Shown: in pieces, positions 15,215 to 24,187 of the stretch
Numbering within the stretch: position 1 is the first letter of the stretch
Layout of the letters: each line of letters starts with the position of its first letter
Source: JAPKYZ01 sp033763835
Lineage (GTDB): Bacteria > Acidobacteriota > Terriglobia > Bryobacterales > Bryobacteraceae
Assembly (NCBI GenBank): GCA_033763835.1
Contig: JANRJS010000014.1
Coordinates: 124,001 to 188,000 of the forward strand
Length of the DNA stretch: 64,000 nt
Direction: 5' to 3'
The notes under the pieces: model-generated
What the model saw: the letters and a program-made list of their open reading frames with translations, nothing else
What the model was told of the DNA's origin: nothing
Databases searched by the model: none
Program-made: the position numbers and the translations under genes

Positions 15215-17653
15215 CTATTCGCGTTGCGAAGTCAGCGCACCGGCTTTCTTTACGTGCTTATCGAACCAGCCGATTTGCTCCGCCAGCACGTGCTCGATGG
15301 TCTCCCGCGCCGCGTACCCATGCGATTCGTGAGGCAGGAATACTAGGCGTACCGTGCCCCCGTTACCGCGAATCGCCGCATACATGCGTTCGGACTGGAT
15401 CGGGTACGTTCCGGTATTGTTGTCCGCCTCGCCGTGAATCAGCAGGATCGGTTCTTTGATCTTGTCGGCATAGAGGAAGGGCGACATCGCGAGATAGGTA
15501 TCCTTTGCTTCCCAGAAAGTCCGCCGCTCCGTCTGGAATCCGAACGGCGTCAGCGTGCGATTGTACGCGCCGGACCTTGCGATACCCGCACGGAACAGAT
15601 CGGAGTGCGCGAGTAGGTTCGCGGTCATGAACGCGCCGTAGCTATGCCCGCCGACGCCCACGCGCTCGCGGTCGGTCACGCCCATCTCCACCGCCTTATC
15701 GATGGCCGCCTTCGCCGAGGCGACGATCTGCTGGATGTAGGTGTTGTTCACCGTCTCCGGATCGCCCACCACCGGCATCGCCGCGTTATCCAGCACCGCG
15801 TAGCCCTCCAGCAGGAAGAACAGGTGCGAGTAACCGGAGAGGGTCGAGAAGCGATTCATCGATCCCGAAATTTGACCCGCCGTATCGGCGTCGTTATACT
15901 CGCGCGGATAAGCCCAAACGACGGTCGGCAGCCGCGTGCCCGCCTTGTAGTCCGGCGGCAGATACAACGTGAACGATAGCGGAACGCCATCGGGCCGGTT
16001 GTAGGTGACCAATTGCTTTTTGATTCCGCGAAGCTGCGGCGCGGGATCGGGGAAGCTGGTCACCGCCGTCAGCTTGCCGTTTTCGCGAATGTAGTAGTTC
16101 GGCGGCTCCGTGGGGCTCTCGCTCGAAATCAGTAGGCGGTCGCCTTTCTTGTCGAGCACGCCGATCACTTCCTGATACTTGCCCGGCGCGGACTCGAACA
16201 GCCGGGTTTTTTGCCGGGTCGAGAGATTCATCCGGTCGAGGAACGGCGTGTCTCCTTTGGGAGACGCTCCGTCGCCCTTCAGCAGCACCGCGCCATCCAC
16301 CATCGCCACGACGCGGCTGCCGTCGGCGAGCAATTCCGTCTGCATGGCCCCGGGATCCTTGTACCGGTCCTGGATGTTGCGGCCGAAGATCTCGCTCGGC
16401 ATCACCGTCAGGCCCATTTCGCCGGGCTTCGTGTAGTTGGCGAGTAAAGTCCGGGTCCAGCGCCGGTCGCGGTCGTAATCGCTCACCAGCAATCGACCGT
16501 CGTCCAGCCACTGGATCGCGCCGCCCATGCCGAAGCCGCCCGCAGACATTCTCTGCTCGGTCTTGGCGATTTCGGACGGCTCCCGCGTGGCGGGCAATTC
16601 GAGAGCGAGTACGCGGTCGCGATAGGGAACCTTCTCTTTCGGATTCCCCCCGTCGAGCGCCTCCACCCAAATCAGCGTCGCCGGATCGCGCGGCCGCCAT
16701 TGCGCGTTGCGCGGGCCCACGGGCACGCCGCCGATCGGCACTCGTTCCGAAAGCGGCAGCTTCGCCACGGAGTACACCATCTTGCCCGCCGTGTCCCAAA
16801 CCTCGACGTCGCGCGCGAACAACTGTGCGGGCAACAAATACGAGTAGGGCCGGTGAATCCGGGTGAGCAGGATGTGCTTTCCGCCGGGCGACGCCGAAAT
16901 TCCCGAATAGATCGCGGGCGCGCCCACCGGCGTTACTTTTCCCGACACGGTATCGACCGTCGCCAGTTGAGCGGTGCCGTAATGATCGAACAGCAGCTCG
17001 TCATGCGGGCTCGAAATCATGTCCTGATACGTCGGCGAAGGGCCGGCCTTGCCCGCGCTTTCCTGAATTTTCGGGCCGGGTGGAGTGGCCGGAAGAACGG
17101 GAGCCTTGCCGCGGCCCGCGGGTACCGTCGCGACCAGCAGCGTCTTGTTATCCGGCATCCACGTCATAGGATCGAACAAGGCGTTAAGCGCCACGCCGGC
17201 GATCTTGCGGGACTTTCCGGTCGCCACATCGACGATCCACAACTCCGTCGAGGTATCCGTCGCGTTCGCGACGGCCAGCGTCTTGCCGTCGTTCGACCAG
17301 GTGGGCGAGTGCAACCGCACGCCCGCGGGCAGGGCAACCGCCGTCTCTTTCATGTCCGTCAGCGACTTGATTTTGACGCTCGTCGCATACGAGGTCAGGT
17401 GCGGGCCGTTCGTCGCGGGGTCGATCCGCAAACCGGCCAGCCGGTGCATGGGGCGCGCCAAATCGGCGATCGAGGGGTTCGCCACGGTGTCGAGCATCAG
17501 GATGTGCGACTTCGCGGGGCTGAGCGAAACGCGCGGCGTACGGGGCGCGTTTAGAACGTCGAGAATCGCCTTGGGAGGCTTTTGGTAAACCGGAACGGTC
17601 GCTTGCGCGAAGGCCGCAACCGCCACAACGAAAGCCGTAGCCGTGGTTCGCAT
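15215..17653 (-). CDS. Secreted S9 peptidase, glutamyl-endopeptidase (S9D) type
   Basis: An 812-residue serine peptidase with a signal peptide (MRTTATAFVVAVAAFAQ), a long N-terminal beta-propeller region and a C-terminal alpha/beta hydrolase domain. The catalytic triad is visible: Ser in GGHSYGAFMTANLLAH, Asp in LLIHGEADNN and His in LPHESHGYAAR. The order and wording of these blocks closely match the chloroplast glutamyl endopeptidase group of S9 rather than DPP4. It would degrade peptides in the periplasm. The ATG at 17653 gives the signal peptide; a longer frame overlaps the divergent gene. Its start is 18 bases from the divergent DUF362 gene. Confidence 0.9.
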   Translation of the reverse strand: MRTTATAFVVAVAAFAQATVPVYQKPPKAILDVLNAPRTPRVSLSPAKSHILMLDTVANPSIADLARPMHRLAGLRIDPATNGPHLTSYATSVKIKSLTDMKETAVALPAGVRLHSPTWSNDGKTLAVANATDTSTELWIVDVATGKSRKIAGVALNALFDPMTWMPDNKTLLVATVPAGRGKAPVLPATPPGPKIQESAGKAGPSPTYQDMISSPHDELLFDHYGTAQLATVDTVSGKVTPVGAPAIYSGISASPGGKHILLTRIHRPYSYLLPAQLFARDVEVWDTAGKMVYSVAKLPLSERVPIGGVPVGPRNAQWRPRDPATLIWVEALDGGNPKEKVPYRDRVLALELPATREPSEIAKTEQRMSAGGFGMGGAIQWLDDGRLLVSDYDRDRRWTRTLLANYTKPGEMGLTVMPSEIFGRNIQDRYKDPGAMQTELLADGSRVVAMVDGAVLLKGDGASPKGDTPFLDRMNLSTRQKTRLFESAPGKYQEVIGVLDKKGDRLLISSESPTEPPNYYIRENGKLTAVTSFPDPAPQLRGIKKQLVTYNRPDGVPLSFTLYLPPDYKAGTRLPTVVWAYPREYNDADTAGQISGSMNRFSTLSGYSHLFFLLEGYAVLDNAAMPVVGDPETVNNTYIQQIVASAKAAIDKAVEMGVTDRERVGVGGHSYGAFMTANLLAHSDLFRAGIARSGAYNRTLTPFGFQTERRTFWEAKDTYLAMSPFLYADKIKEPILLIHGEADNNTGTYPIQSERMYAAIRGNGGTVRLVFLPHESHGYAARETIEHVLAEQIGWFDKHVKKAGALTSQRE

Positions 17654-17671
17654 AGGACTTATACTAGCGCC
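17654..17671. promoter_or_regulatory. 18-bp divergent start region with overlapping -10 boxes
   Basis: The whole gap between the two divergent ATGs is 18 bases. It contains TATACT on the plus strand (17660-17665, six bases before the ATG at 17672) and TAGTAT on the minus strand (17661-17666, seven bases before the ATG at 17653). The -10 boxes overlap and both genes would be leaderless; any -35 elements would lie inside the opposite coding region and I see none that is convincing. Confidence 0.4.
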
Positions 17672-18805
17672 ATGAGCCACAATCGGCGGGACTTTCTGGC
17701 GGCGCTGGCGGCTTCGGGCGTCACGGCGCAATCGCTAGCCTTAAATGCGCAGACCGCGCAACCGGCGGCGCGCACGAAACTCGCGATGCCCGGCCCGTTC
17801 CGCGGGCGCGTGGTGGCGGTCGGGAATCCGAACTCGATCGTAAACGGCGTCTACCAAGCTCCGGCGATCGGCTCGATGATCGAGCGCGGCATGACGAACC
17901 TCACGGGCACGCCCGATTCGGCGTCCGCTTGGAAAACATTCTTCGAACCGGGGGACGTCGTCGGCATCAAGGTCAATCCCGTCGGGCAGCCTCACGTGAT
18001 CTCGGACGCCTCGGTGGTCCGCTCGATTATCGCGGGTCTCGAATCGGCGGGCGTTAAGCGCCGCGACATCGTCGTCTACGACCGCTATCGCGACCAGTTC
18101 TTCCAGGCCGGTTTCGACAAGTGGTTGCCCGAAGGCGTGCGTACTTCGAGCGCCGCGCCGAAGTACGACGAGATCCAACTCGACATGTACGCGAACACGA
18201 GTGGCGTCGGCGGCTACGATCCCGATCACTACATGGACATGGCGCTCGTACGTCCGGATCAAAGTCCCGACAACGTTCACGCCCGGCGCAGCTACGCGGC
18301 GAAGTTCATTACGCGCGAAGTGAATAAGCTGGTCAATCTGGCGCTGCTCAAGGATCACCAATCGGCAGGTGTCACCCTGGCGCTCAAGAATCTCTCGCAC
18401 GGCCTTGTGAATAACGTGAGCCGCAGCCACTCGACGAAGTCTCTCAACGCGTGCGGAGCCTTTATCCCGGCGGTATGCTCAATGCCCGTAATCCGCAACA
18501 AAGCGGTGTTGCACATTATGGACGGCGTCAAAGCTCTGTATCACGGCGGTCCATCGGCAAGGCCGCAGTTTGTGTGGGAGCACAAGACGATGTATTTCGC
18601 CACCGATCCCGTCGCGCTCGACCATGTAGGCTGGCGCGCCATCGACGAACAGCGGTTGAAGGTAGGCCGTCTCAAGCTCGCCGACGAACTGCCCGACCAA
18701 TTCTCGACGTTCGTCCGCAAACAACCGGAGCATGTGGAATTGGCCGGCGCTCTCGGCCTGGGAGAGTGGGAGTGGTCGAAGATCGACTTGCGACGGCTAA
18801 CCTAA
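17672..18805 (+). CDS. DUF362 domain protein, Tat-like signal
   Basis: A 377-residue protein with a twin-arginine signal (SHNRRDFLAALAASG) and a DUF362 body: VVGIKVNPVGQPHVISD, a segment on claims about a second site (VVRSIIAGLESAGVKRRDIVVYDR) and LKDHQSAGVTLALKNLSHG. DUF362 proteins are often linked to iron-sulfur proteins, but no cluster motif is present here. The function is unknown. The ATG at 17672 is set by the Tat signal and the -10 box six bases upstream. Its 3' end overlaps the histidine kinase gene by 34 bases, implying co-expression. Confidence 0.85.
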   Translation: MSHNRRDFLAALAASGVTAQSLALNAQTAQPAARTKLAMPGPFRGRVVAVGNPNSIVNGVYQAPAIGSMIERGMTNLTGTPDSASAWKTFFEPGDVVGIKVNPVGQPHVISDASVVRSIIAGLESAGVKRRDIVVYDRYRDQFFQAGFDKWLPEGVRTSSAAPKYDEIQLDMYANTSGVGGYDPDHYMDMALVRPDQSPDNVHARRSYAAKFITREVNKLVNLALLKDHQSAGVTLALKNLSHGLVNNVSRSHSTKSLNACGAFIPAVCSMPVIRNKAVLHIMDGVKALYHGGPSARPQFVWEHKTMYFATDPVALDHVGWRAIDEQRLKVGRLKLADELPDQFSTFVRKQPEHVELAGALGLGEWEWSKIDLRRLT

Positions 18806-20544
18806 CGGCGATCGTCGAGCGCGCCGACGCGCTTGCCGAAGAAGCCTACGCTCTGCGGGCTACCGAACAATGGGACCGCATGCTCGAACTCGCCGAGCGG
18901 GTCCGCGAACTTTCGACTTCCGTCGGCTATCGCCTAGGCTTGGGCAAAGCGCTTACGCTGACCGCCTTTGTTCACTACATCCGTTCCGATCTGCGCGGGG
19001 CGGTCGACGAACTCATGCGCGCGCTCCCCATGGTGGAGGGCGATCTGCGTATGGAGGCGCGGGCTTCCGGATTGCTCGCGATGGTTCACTGGTCGCTTGG
19101 CAATTACGACGAGATGGCTCGCGTCGGGGAAAACGCGGCGCGCCTGTACGAACGATTGCCCGAAAACGAAGAGGACGGCTTCGTTCTGATCACGCGCGGC
19201 GGCATGCACCAATCGATCGGCGATTTGGAGACCGCCGAGAAGTTCACCCGCGACGCTATCCGGAAATTCGAGGCGATCGGCCACGGCGTCGGCCTCGGGC
19301 GCGCCATGGCCGGTCTGGGCGCGGTGCACGCCGAGCGAGGCGAACTGGCGGAAGCGCTCCACTGCTACGAGCGTGCCTACCGGCTCGGAATCGAGACGGG
19401 CAATCAATTGTTACTCTCGCGAGCGCTGAACGATCTAGGCAGTATCCACGCCCGTCTCGGCGCGGACGCCCGGGCGCGCGACTTTTTCGAAGAGGCGCTC
19501 GAAATTCGGGAGCGCCAAGGATACCGTAACGCGGCCATCACGACACTGATCGACATGGCGCGCCTCCACCGCCAGTTCGGGCGGTTGGACGAGGCGAGAG
19601 AGCTGGCCGCGCGCGCGGAAGCGGAGGCGGAGGCGGCGGGCACTAAGCCGAAACTCGCCGACGCGCTCGACTTGCTGATCGATCTCGACGAGGCGGAAGG
19701 CAAGCTCGCCGGCGCGCTGCGCCGCTTGCGCCGACGCCAACAGTTGCGCGAGCAGATTTCGGGAGAACAGGCCGGTCAGCGCATGAGGGCCGTCCAATTG
19801 ATGGCCCAACTCGAGCAGTTGCGCGCCCAACAAGCGGAGTTGGTGAACTCCGACAAGATGGCCGCCCTGTCGAGTCTTGTCGCCGCCCTCGCGCATGAGT
19901 TGAACTCGCCGCTGGGAGTGCTCGAAAGCGCGGCCGATACGACGGTTCGCGCTACGTCCAAGTTAAACGGCCATCCGCTGGCGGCGCTGTTGAGCGACAA
20001 CGCGAAGGCGATCGCGGTGGCCAGCCGACGCATCGCCGAAACCGTCGTCCGGCTCAAGAGCTTTACCGGGCTCGACCACGCCGAATACCGCCGCGCGCAG
20101 TTGATCGATGGCGTGGACCAGGCCGTGGAGATCGTGCAGGGCGAGTTTCCCGAGCGCCCGCCCGTCGAGCGCGACTACCGGCCGCTGCCCGAAATCTACT
20201 GCCGCCCGGCGGAGTTGAATCAGGTGTTTCTGAATCTCTTGCGCAACGCCATGCAGGCGGTGGACGAACGCGGGCTCGTGACCGTGCGGTCGAGCGCCGA
20301 CGACTCGCGCATCCGGCTCGCGATCTCCGATAACGGGCGCGGCATTCCGCCGGAGCGCATGGCGACGATCTTTAACCCCGGTTTCGCTGAGCGCGGCGCG
20401 AAGGTCCGCGCGTCGCTGAGTTTGTTTACCTGCCAATCGATCGTCGAGCGGCATCAAGGCGAACTGCTGGTAGCGAGCGAACTCGGCCGCGGCTCGACCT
20501 TTACCGTCGCCCTGCCCCGGCGGCTCGAATTCTCGGCGGGGTGA
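18772..20544 (+). CDS. Soluble sensor histidine kinase with TPR domain
   Basis: A 590-residue protein without signal peptide or membrane helices. About residues 1-330 are tetratricopeptide-like repeats (for example LTLTAFVHYIRSDLRGAVDEL, LGAVHAERGELAEALHCYERA, LNDLGSIHARLGADARARDFF). A coiled coil leads to the H-box (ALAHELNSPLG), then an HATPase domain with N-box NQVFLNLLRNAMQAV and G1 box SDNGRGIP. The G2 region is diverged (GAKVRASLSLFTCQSI lacks a GxGLG pattern), then HQGELLVASELGRGSTF. It starts at GTG 18772, six bases after GGGAGA, inside the DUF362 gene. No response regulator is nearby. TPRs suggest sensing by protein-protein contact. Confidence 0.88.
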   Translation: MVEDRLATANLTAIVERADALAEEAYALRATEQWDRMLELAERVRELSTSVGYRLGLGKALTLTAFVHYIRSDLRGAVDELMRALPMVEGDLRMEARASGLLAMVHWSLGNYDEMARVGENAARLYERLPENEEDGFVLITRGGMHQSIGDLETAEKFTRDAIRKFEAIGHGVGLGRAMAGLGAVHAERGELAEALHCYERAYRLGIETGNQLLLSRALNDLGSIHARLGADARARDFFEEALEIRERQGYRNAAITTLIDMARLHRQFGRLDEARELAARAEAEAEAAGTKPKLADALDLLIDLDEAEGKLAGALRRLRRRQQLREQISGEQAGQRMRAVQLMAQLEQLRAQQAELVNSDKMAALSSLVAALAHELNSPLGVLESAADTTVRATSKLNGHPLAALLSDNAKAIAVASRRIAETVVRLKSFTGLDHAEYRRAQLIDGVDQAVEIVQGEFPERPPVERDYRPLPEIYCRPAELNQVFLNLLRNAMQAVDERGLVTVRSSADDSRIRLAISDNGRGIPPERMATIFNPGFAERGAKVRASLSLFTCQSIVERHQGELLVASELGRGSTFTVALPRRLEFSAG

Positions 20545-20560
20545 CATTCCGGGCCATCGG

Positions 20561-21100
20561 CTACCGGAACGTCTTGTCGTCCACGCGCGACAAGTCCACC
20601 GAATCGCTCAGCACGCCCAGCGTCACGATGGCGAACGTGAACACGTTGGTCCCTGGCTCGATATGGCCGCCGAACGCCTTATCTCCGTCGGTCATCGTCA
20701 TATGGGCGTGCACCCGGCCGCCGATGACGTACCCGTTCACGCTCACGATGTCGGCGGGCGTCGTCGCGTCCTTGACGAAGACGTTTTTCGACGGGAACGT
20801 TCGATTACTCACCGAATGCACGTGGTAGTTGCGCACGCTTCCGATACCGGACAGGATCACCGCGTTCTTGACGCCTTCCTTCTTCACCATCGCCTCGATC
20901 CCCGCGAGCAGGTCGGCCTGATACTTGAATCGCAGCACCACCACCCGCTCGATCTTGCCCGACATGGCGTACACTTCGGGCACCTCCGGCGATAGCCCTT
21001 TCGCGTCGTCTTCGGGGGTGGTGGGTTTCACCACCTCGGTCTTCGTTTTCTGGGCGGCCAGCGGCGCGGCGGCGAGCGCGATCAGCAGGAAGGTCCTCAT
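20561..21100 (-). CDS. PPC/DUF296 domain protein with signal peptide
   Basis: A 179-residue protein. The N-terminus MRTFLLIALAAAPLAAQ is a signal peptide, followed by a single PPC (DUF296) domain: VVLRFKYQADLLAGIEAM, NAVILSGIGSVRNYHVH, GRVHAHMTMTD and GGHIEPGTNVFTFAIVTL. The HAH and GGH histidines are the metal-binding positions expected for this fold. In plants the domain accompanies AT-hooks; bacterial copies are usually cytoplasmic, so export is unusual. The role is unknown. It lies between the histidine kinase (convergent, 16 bases) and a sugar isomerase gene (divergent, 27 bases). Confidence 0.85.
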   Translation of the reverse strand: MRTFLLIALAAAPLAAQKTKTEVVKPTTPEDDAKGLSPEVPEVYAMSGKIERVVVLRFKYQADLLAGIEAMVKKEGVKNAVILSGIGSVRNYHVHSVSNRTFPSKNVFVKDATTPADIVSVNGYVIGGRVHAHMTMTDGDKAFGGHIEPGTNVFTFAIVTLGVLSDSVDLSRVDDKTFR

Positions 21101-21127
21101 GCCCTACACGGTATCTTGAAAGCAAGG

Positions 21128-21958
21128 ATGCCGAGGTTCTCCCTGGGGAGTTGGGCCTTCTCGTTCGGCCCGTTCGCGCGCGATCCCGTTCCGCTGGAGC
21201 GTGTCGCCGAACGCCTATCGCAGGCCGGGTACGACGGTATCGAGTTATGCGGGTTTCCGCCGCACGCGACGGTGGAAAGCTACGGGACCCCCGATAGCCA
21301 AGCCGCGCTCCGGCGGCTGTTCGACGGCCTCGGACTTGCCGTTTCCGGCTACTCCGCCGACCTCACGGAAACGAATCCTACCGCGCCAGGCAAAGGCGGC
21401 CGTTATTTCGATTCCTTTCGCCGCGCGGCCGACGTAGCCGCCGCGGCCGGCAGCCCCGCGATTCGCATCGATTCCGTCGCCGCGCCGCTGCCGATGGCTC
21501 CGGCGGAACGTTCCGCCGCGATCGAGCGCCTAGCCGAGACCTGGAATCGCGCCTCCGCCTACGCCGAATCTATCGGACTGCGCGTTTGCTGGGAGTTCGA
21601 ACCCGCGTTTGCGTTTCACGAGCCGCTCGACGTCACCGAAGTCTACGAGCGGGTCGCGCACCCCAACTTCACCCTGCTTTTCGACACTGCGCACGCGCAC
21701 ATGTGCGGCGTCACGATCGACGAATGCGCGGGCCGCATCGGCGGCCTGCACCTGATCGATAGCGACGGCACGCTCTATGCGGGCGAAACCTCCACCCACG
21801 CGGCGTTCGGCGAAGGCCAGATCGATTTTCAGGCGCTAGGTCCCAAACTTCGCGCGCTAAACCTGCCTTGGTGGACCATCGACCCCTGCTTCCGCGCCGA
21901 CGCCTGGGAATTGGCGAAGCCGAGCCTCGAATTCGCGAAAAAGCTGGCGCGCGGCTGA
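21128..21958 (+). CDS. Sugar phosphate isomerase/epimerase family protein
   Basis: A 276-residue TIM-barrel protein of the xylose-isomerase-like (AP endonuclease 2) superfamily. Landmarks are LSQAGYDGIELCGFPP, IRIDSV, VCWEFEPAFAFHEP, LLFDTAHAHMCG and GGLHLIDSDG, with acidic and histidine metal ligands in the expected order. Enzymes here isomerise or epimerise sugars or inositols; the substrate cannot be set from sequence. ATG 21128 is preferred, though AGG sits only one base before it; a TTG at 21116 adds four residues. It abuts the convergent glycerophosphodiesterase gene by one base. Confidence 0.85.
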   Translation: MPRFSLGSWAFSFGPFARDPVPLERVAERLSQAGYDGIELCGFPPHATVESYGTPDSQAALRRLFDGLGLAVSGYSADLTETNPTAPGKGGRYFDSFRRAADVAAAAGSPAIRIDSVAAPLPMAPAERSAAIERLAETWNRASAYAESIGLRVCWEFEPAFAFHEPLDVTEVYERVAHPNFTLLFDTAHAHMCGVTIDECAGRIGGLHLIDSDGTLYAGETSTHAAFGEGQIDFQALGPKLRALNLPWWTIDPCFRADAWELAKPSLEFAKKLARG

Positions 21959-21959
21959 T

Positions 21960-22808
21960 TCACCGCAGGCCCCGAGCCTTTAACCAAGCGATCAACGCCG
22001 CCGGGTCGTCGGTGATGATCGCATCGACCTTCGCTTCGACGAGACGTTCCCAATCGGCGGGCTTGTTCGCCGTCCACGGCACGATCTGCAACCCCGCCGC
22101 GCGCGCCTCTTGCACCCTCCCGGCCGTCACCGTGAGATGGTGGGGCGAGATGATGCCGGCGCCCGCCTCGCGGCAAGCCGTCACCCAATTCTTCATCGCG
22201 TCCAGGGGACTCGTGGGAGTCAGCATCGACAGGCGAATATTCGGCGCGAGCTTCTTCATCTCGATCAGCGTGCGATTGTCGAAGCTCTGTACGATGACCC
22301 GGGAATCCAGACGCGCGCGGCGAACCGCGTCGAACACCAAGCGCGCAAACTCGGCGGGCGAGGGCGTCAATTGCGGCTTATCGCGAAAAATCTTGGTTTC
22401 GATGTTGTATTCGACCTTCGCGTTCTTCGTCGCCTCGAACACTTCGTAGAGCGTCGGCACACGCGTTCCGGGGATCTTCTTCTGGTTGGGAAACTCGGGA
22501 TTGCCTTTTGACCCGCAGTCCCAGCGCTTCACCTCGGCGAGCGTCATGTTGCGAATGATGCGCTCCGGCTTGTCGCCCGATCCGGGCGGCGGCTCGCAAT
22601 GCACCGCGTTCATCTCCGGGTCGTGCGAGACGACCAGCGCGTTATCGCGCGTGACCGCCAAATCGAGTTCCAGAACATCGACACCCTGTGCGATCGCGTA
22701 CTCGAACGCGGGCAGCGTATTTTCGGGGCTAGCCGCGCGCGCGCCGCGATGGCCATGCACCAGGATTTTTTGCGGGTCGGCGGCCATCAGCATCAGCAGC
22801 ATCCACAT
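21960..22808 (-). CDS. Glycerophosphodiester phosphodiesterase, secreted
   Basis: A 282-residue GDPD-family protein, which hydrolyses glycerophosphodiesters to glycerol-3-phosphate and an alcohol. Catalytic and metal residues are visible: VHGHRGARAASPENTLPAF (two His, Arg, Glu-Asn), VLELDLAVTRDNALVVSHDP (Glu, Asp and second His) and YNIETKI. The C-terminal TIM-barrel strands end with VPWTANKPADWERLVEAKVDAIITDDP. ATG 22808 gives the hydrophobic start MWMLLMLMAADP; an ATG at 22841 would add eleven residues and touch the divergent gene. It acts probably in the periplasm. Confidence 0.9.
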   Translation of the reverse strand: MWMLLMLMAADPQKILVHGHRGARAASPENTLPAFEYAIAQGVDVLELDLAVTRDNALVVSHDPEMNAVHCEPPPGSGDKPERIIRNMTLAEVKRWDCGSKGNPEFPNQKKIPGTRVPTLYEVFEATKNAKVEYNIETKIFRDKPQLTPSPAEFARLVFDAVRRARLDSRVIVQSFDNRTLIEMKKLAPNIRLSMLTPTSPLDAMKNWVTACREAGAGIISPHHLTVTAGRVQEARAAGLQIVPWTANKPADWERLVEAKVDAIITDDPAALIAWLKARGLR

Positions 22809-22841
22809 GATTGCAGGATATATTCGAGGAGTTTCAACCAT

Positions 22842-24161
22842 ATGACCCGACGCCACCTCTCCACCGCCGCCGCGGCTACCGCGTTGAGCTACTCGAAGAT
22901 TCTCGGCGCGAACGAGCGCGTGCGGATGGGCTACATCGGCCTCGGCAATCGCGGCGATCAGGTGCACGAAGCGTTTCTCGAATACAGCGACCAGGAGACC
23001 GTCGCCGTCTGCGATCTCAAAGACAGCTACATGGATTTCGCCGCGAAGAAGTCGCGCGCGACGCCGAAGAAGTATCTCGACTATCGCGCTTTGCTCGACG
23101 AAAAGTCGATCGACGCCGTGTCGATCGCTACGCCCGACCACTGGCACGCGTTACAGTTCATCGACGCCTGCCGTGCGGGTAAAGACGTTTACGTCGAGAA
23201 GCCGTTGTCGCTCACCGTGGTCGAAGGCCGGCGCATGGTGGAGGTCGCCCTAGAAACCAAACGAGTGACGCAGGTCGGCTTACAACGGCGCTCGGCGAAG
23301 ATGTTGCAGGAGGCCGCGCAGTTCGTGCGCGAGGGCGGGATCGGCCACGTGACGGTGGCGCAGGCGTGGCACGTTACCAACGAGTGGCCCACGGGCCTCG
23401 GAGCTTCGCGGGAGGAAACCGCTCCAACCGATTACGATTGGGACCAGTGGCTCGGCCCCGCGCCCAAGGTGCCTTACAACAAGGCGCGCGGGCACTACAC
23501 ATTCCGCTGGTTCTACGATTACTCGGGCGGGCAGATGACCAACTTCGGCGTCCACTATATGGACACGCTGCGCTGGTGCCTGAATAAAGACGCTCCGAAA
23601 GCCGTGGTGGCGATGGGTGCGAAGTACGCCATTCGCGACGCGCGCGAGATTCCCGATACGCTGCAAGCCACTTGGGATTTCGGCGACTGCATGGTGATCT
23701 TCTCGCAAATTAACGCGAACGCCGCGCGCGGCAATCCCCGGGGTACGGAAATGATGCTACGGGGAACGAAGGGCACAATGTACATCGACTTGAACGGATG
23801 GGAAGCCGTTCCGGAACGAGTCACCGATATGGAATTGCCCGCGCGCACGCCGCTCGACCGCGAAACGGAGCGCGCTTACAATCCATCCCGTAAGGAATTA
23901 ATCGCCGCCCGGAAAGTGGAAGGCCGGGTGTCGAACGCGCCGCACGCCCGCAACTTCCTCGACTGCGTGAAGAGCCGCGCCAAAACCAACTGCGACATCC
24001 TGACCGGGCACCTCTCGACATCGGCGACCCTCATCGGCAACATCGCGCTCAAGACCAAAAGCTACCTCGAATGGAACGAAAAGGCCGAGAGGTTTACGAA
24101 CAACCCCTCGGCCAATCGCTACCTGAGTTACGAGTACCGCAAGCCTTACAAACTGGGCTAG
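22842..24161 (+). CDS. Gfo/Idh/MocA-type oxidoreductase, Tat-like signal
   Basis: A 439-residue protein with a Tat-like start (MTRRHLSTAAAATALS), then an NAD(P)-binding Rossmann domain (RMGYIGLGNRGDQVHEAF, VAVCDLKDSY, IATPDHWHALQFIDACRAGKD) with the family Lys-Pro motif EKPLS. The C-terminal domain has GGQMTNFGVHYMDTLRWC. Exported members of this family are frequent in Acidobacteria and Planctomycetes and are predicted glycoside or sugar dehydrogenases, some carrying bound NAD. GAGGAG at 22826-22831 sits ten bases before ATG 22842. The substrate is unknown. Confidence 0.9.
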   Translation: MTRRHLSTAAAATALSYSKILGANERVRMGYIGLGNRGDQVHEAFLEYSDQETVAVCDLKDSYMDFAAKKSRATPKKYLDYRALLDEKSIDAVSIATPDHWHALQFIDACRAGKDVYVEKPLSLTVVEGRRMVEVALETKRVTQVGLQRRSAKMLQEAAQFVREGGIGHVTVAQAWHVTNEWPTGLGASREETAPTDYDWDQWLGPAPKVPYNKARGHYTFRWFYDYSGGQMTNFGVHYMDTLRWCLNKDAPKAVVAMGAKYAIRDAREIPDTLQATWDFGDCMVIFSQINANAARGNPRGTEMMLRGTKGTMYIDLNGWEAVPERVTDMELPARTPLDRETERAYNPSRKELIAARKVEGRVSNAPHARNFLDCVKSRAKTNCDILTGHLSTSATLIGNIALKTKSYLEWNEKAERFTNNPSANRYLSYEYRKPYKLG

Positions 24162-24174
24162 CTTACGCTCGCCC
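24155..24174. terminator. GC-rich hairpin between convergent genes (weak)
   Basis: GGGCTAGC (24155-24162) and GCTCGCCC (24167-24174) form an eight-pair stem with one mismatch around TTAC. It contains the stop codon of the oxidoreductase and lies just before the end of the convergent PEP-CTERM gene. There is no T-tract on either strand, so terminator function is uncertain. Confidence 0.3.
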
Positions 24175-24187
24175 AAAGCTCGACGAA

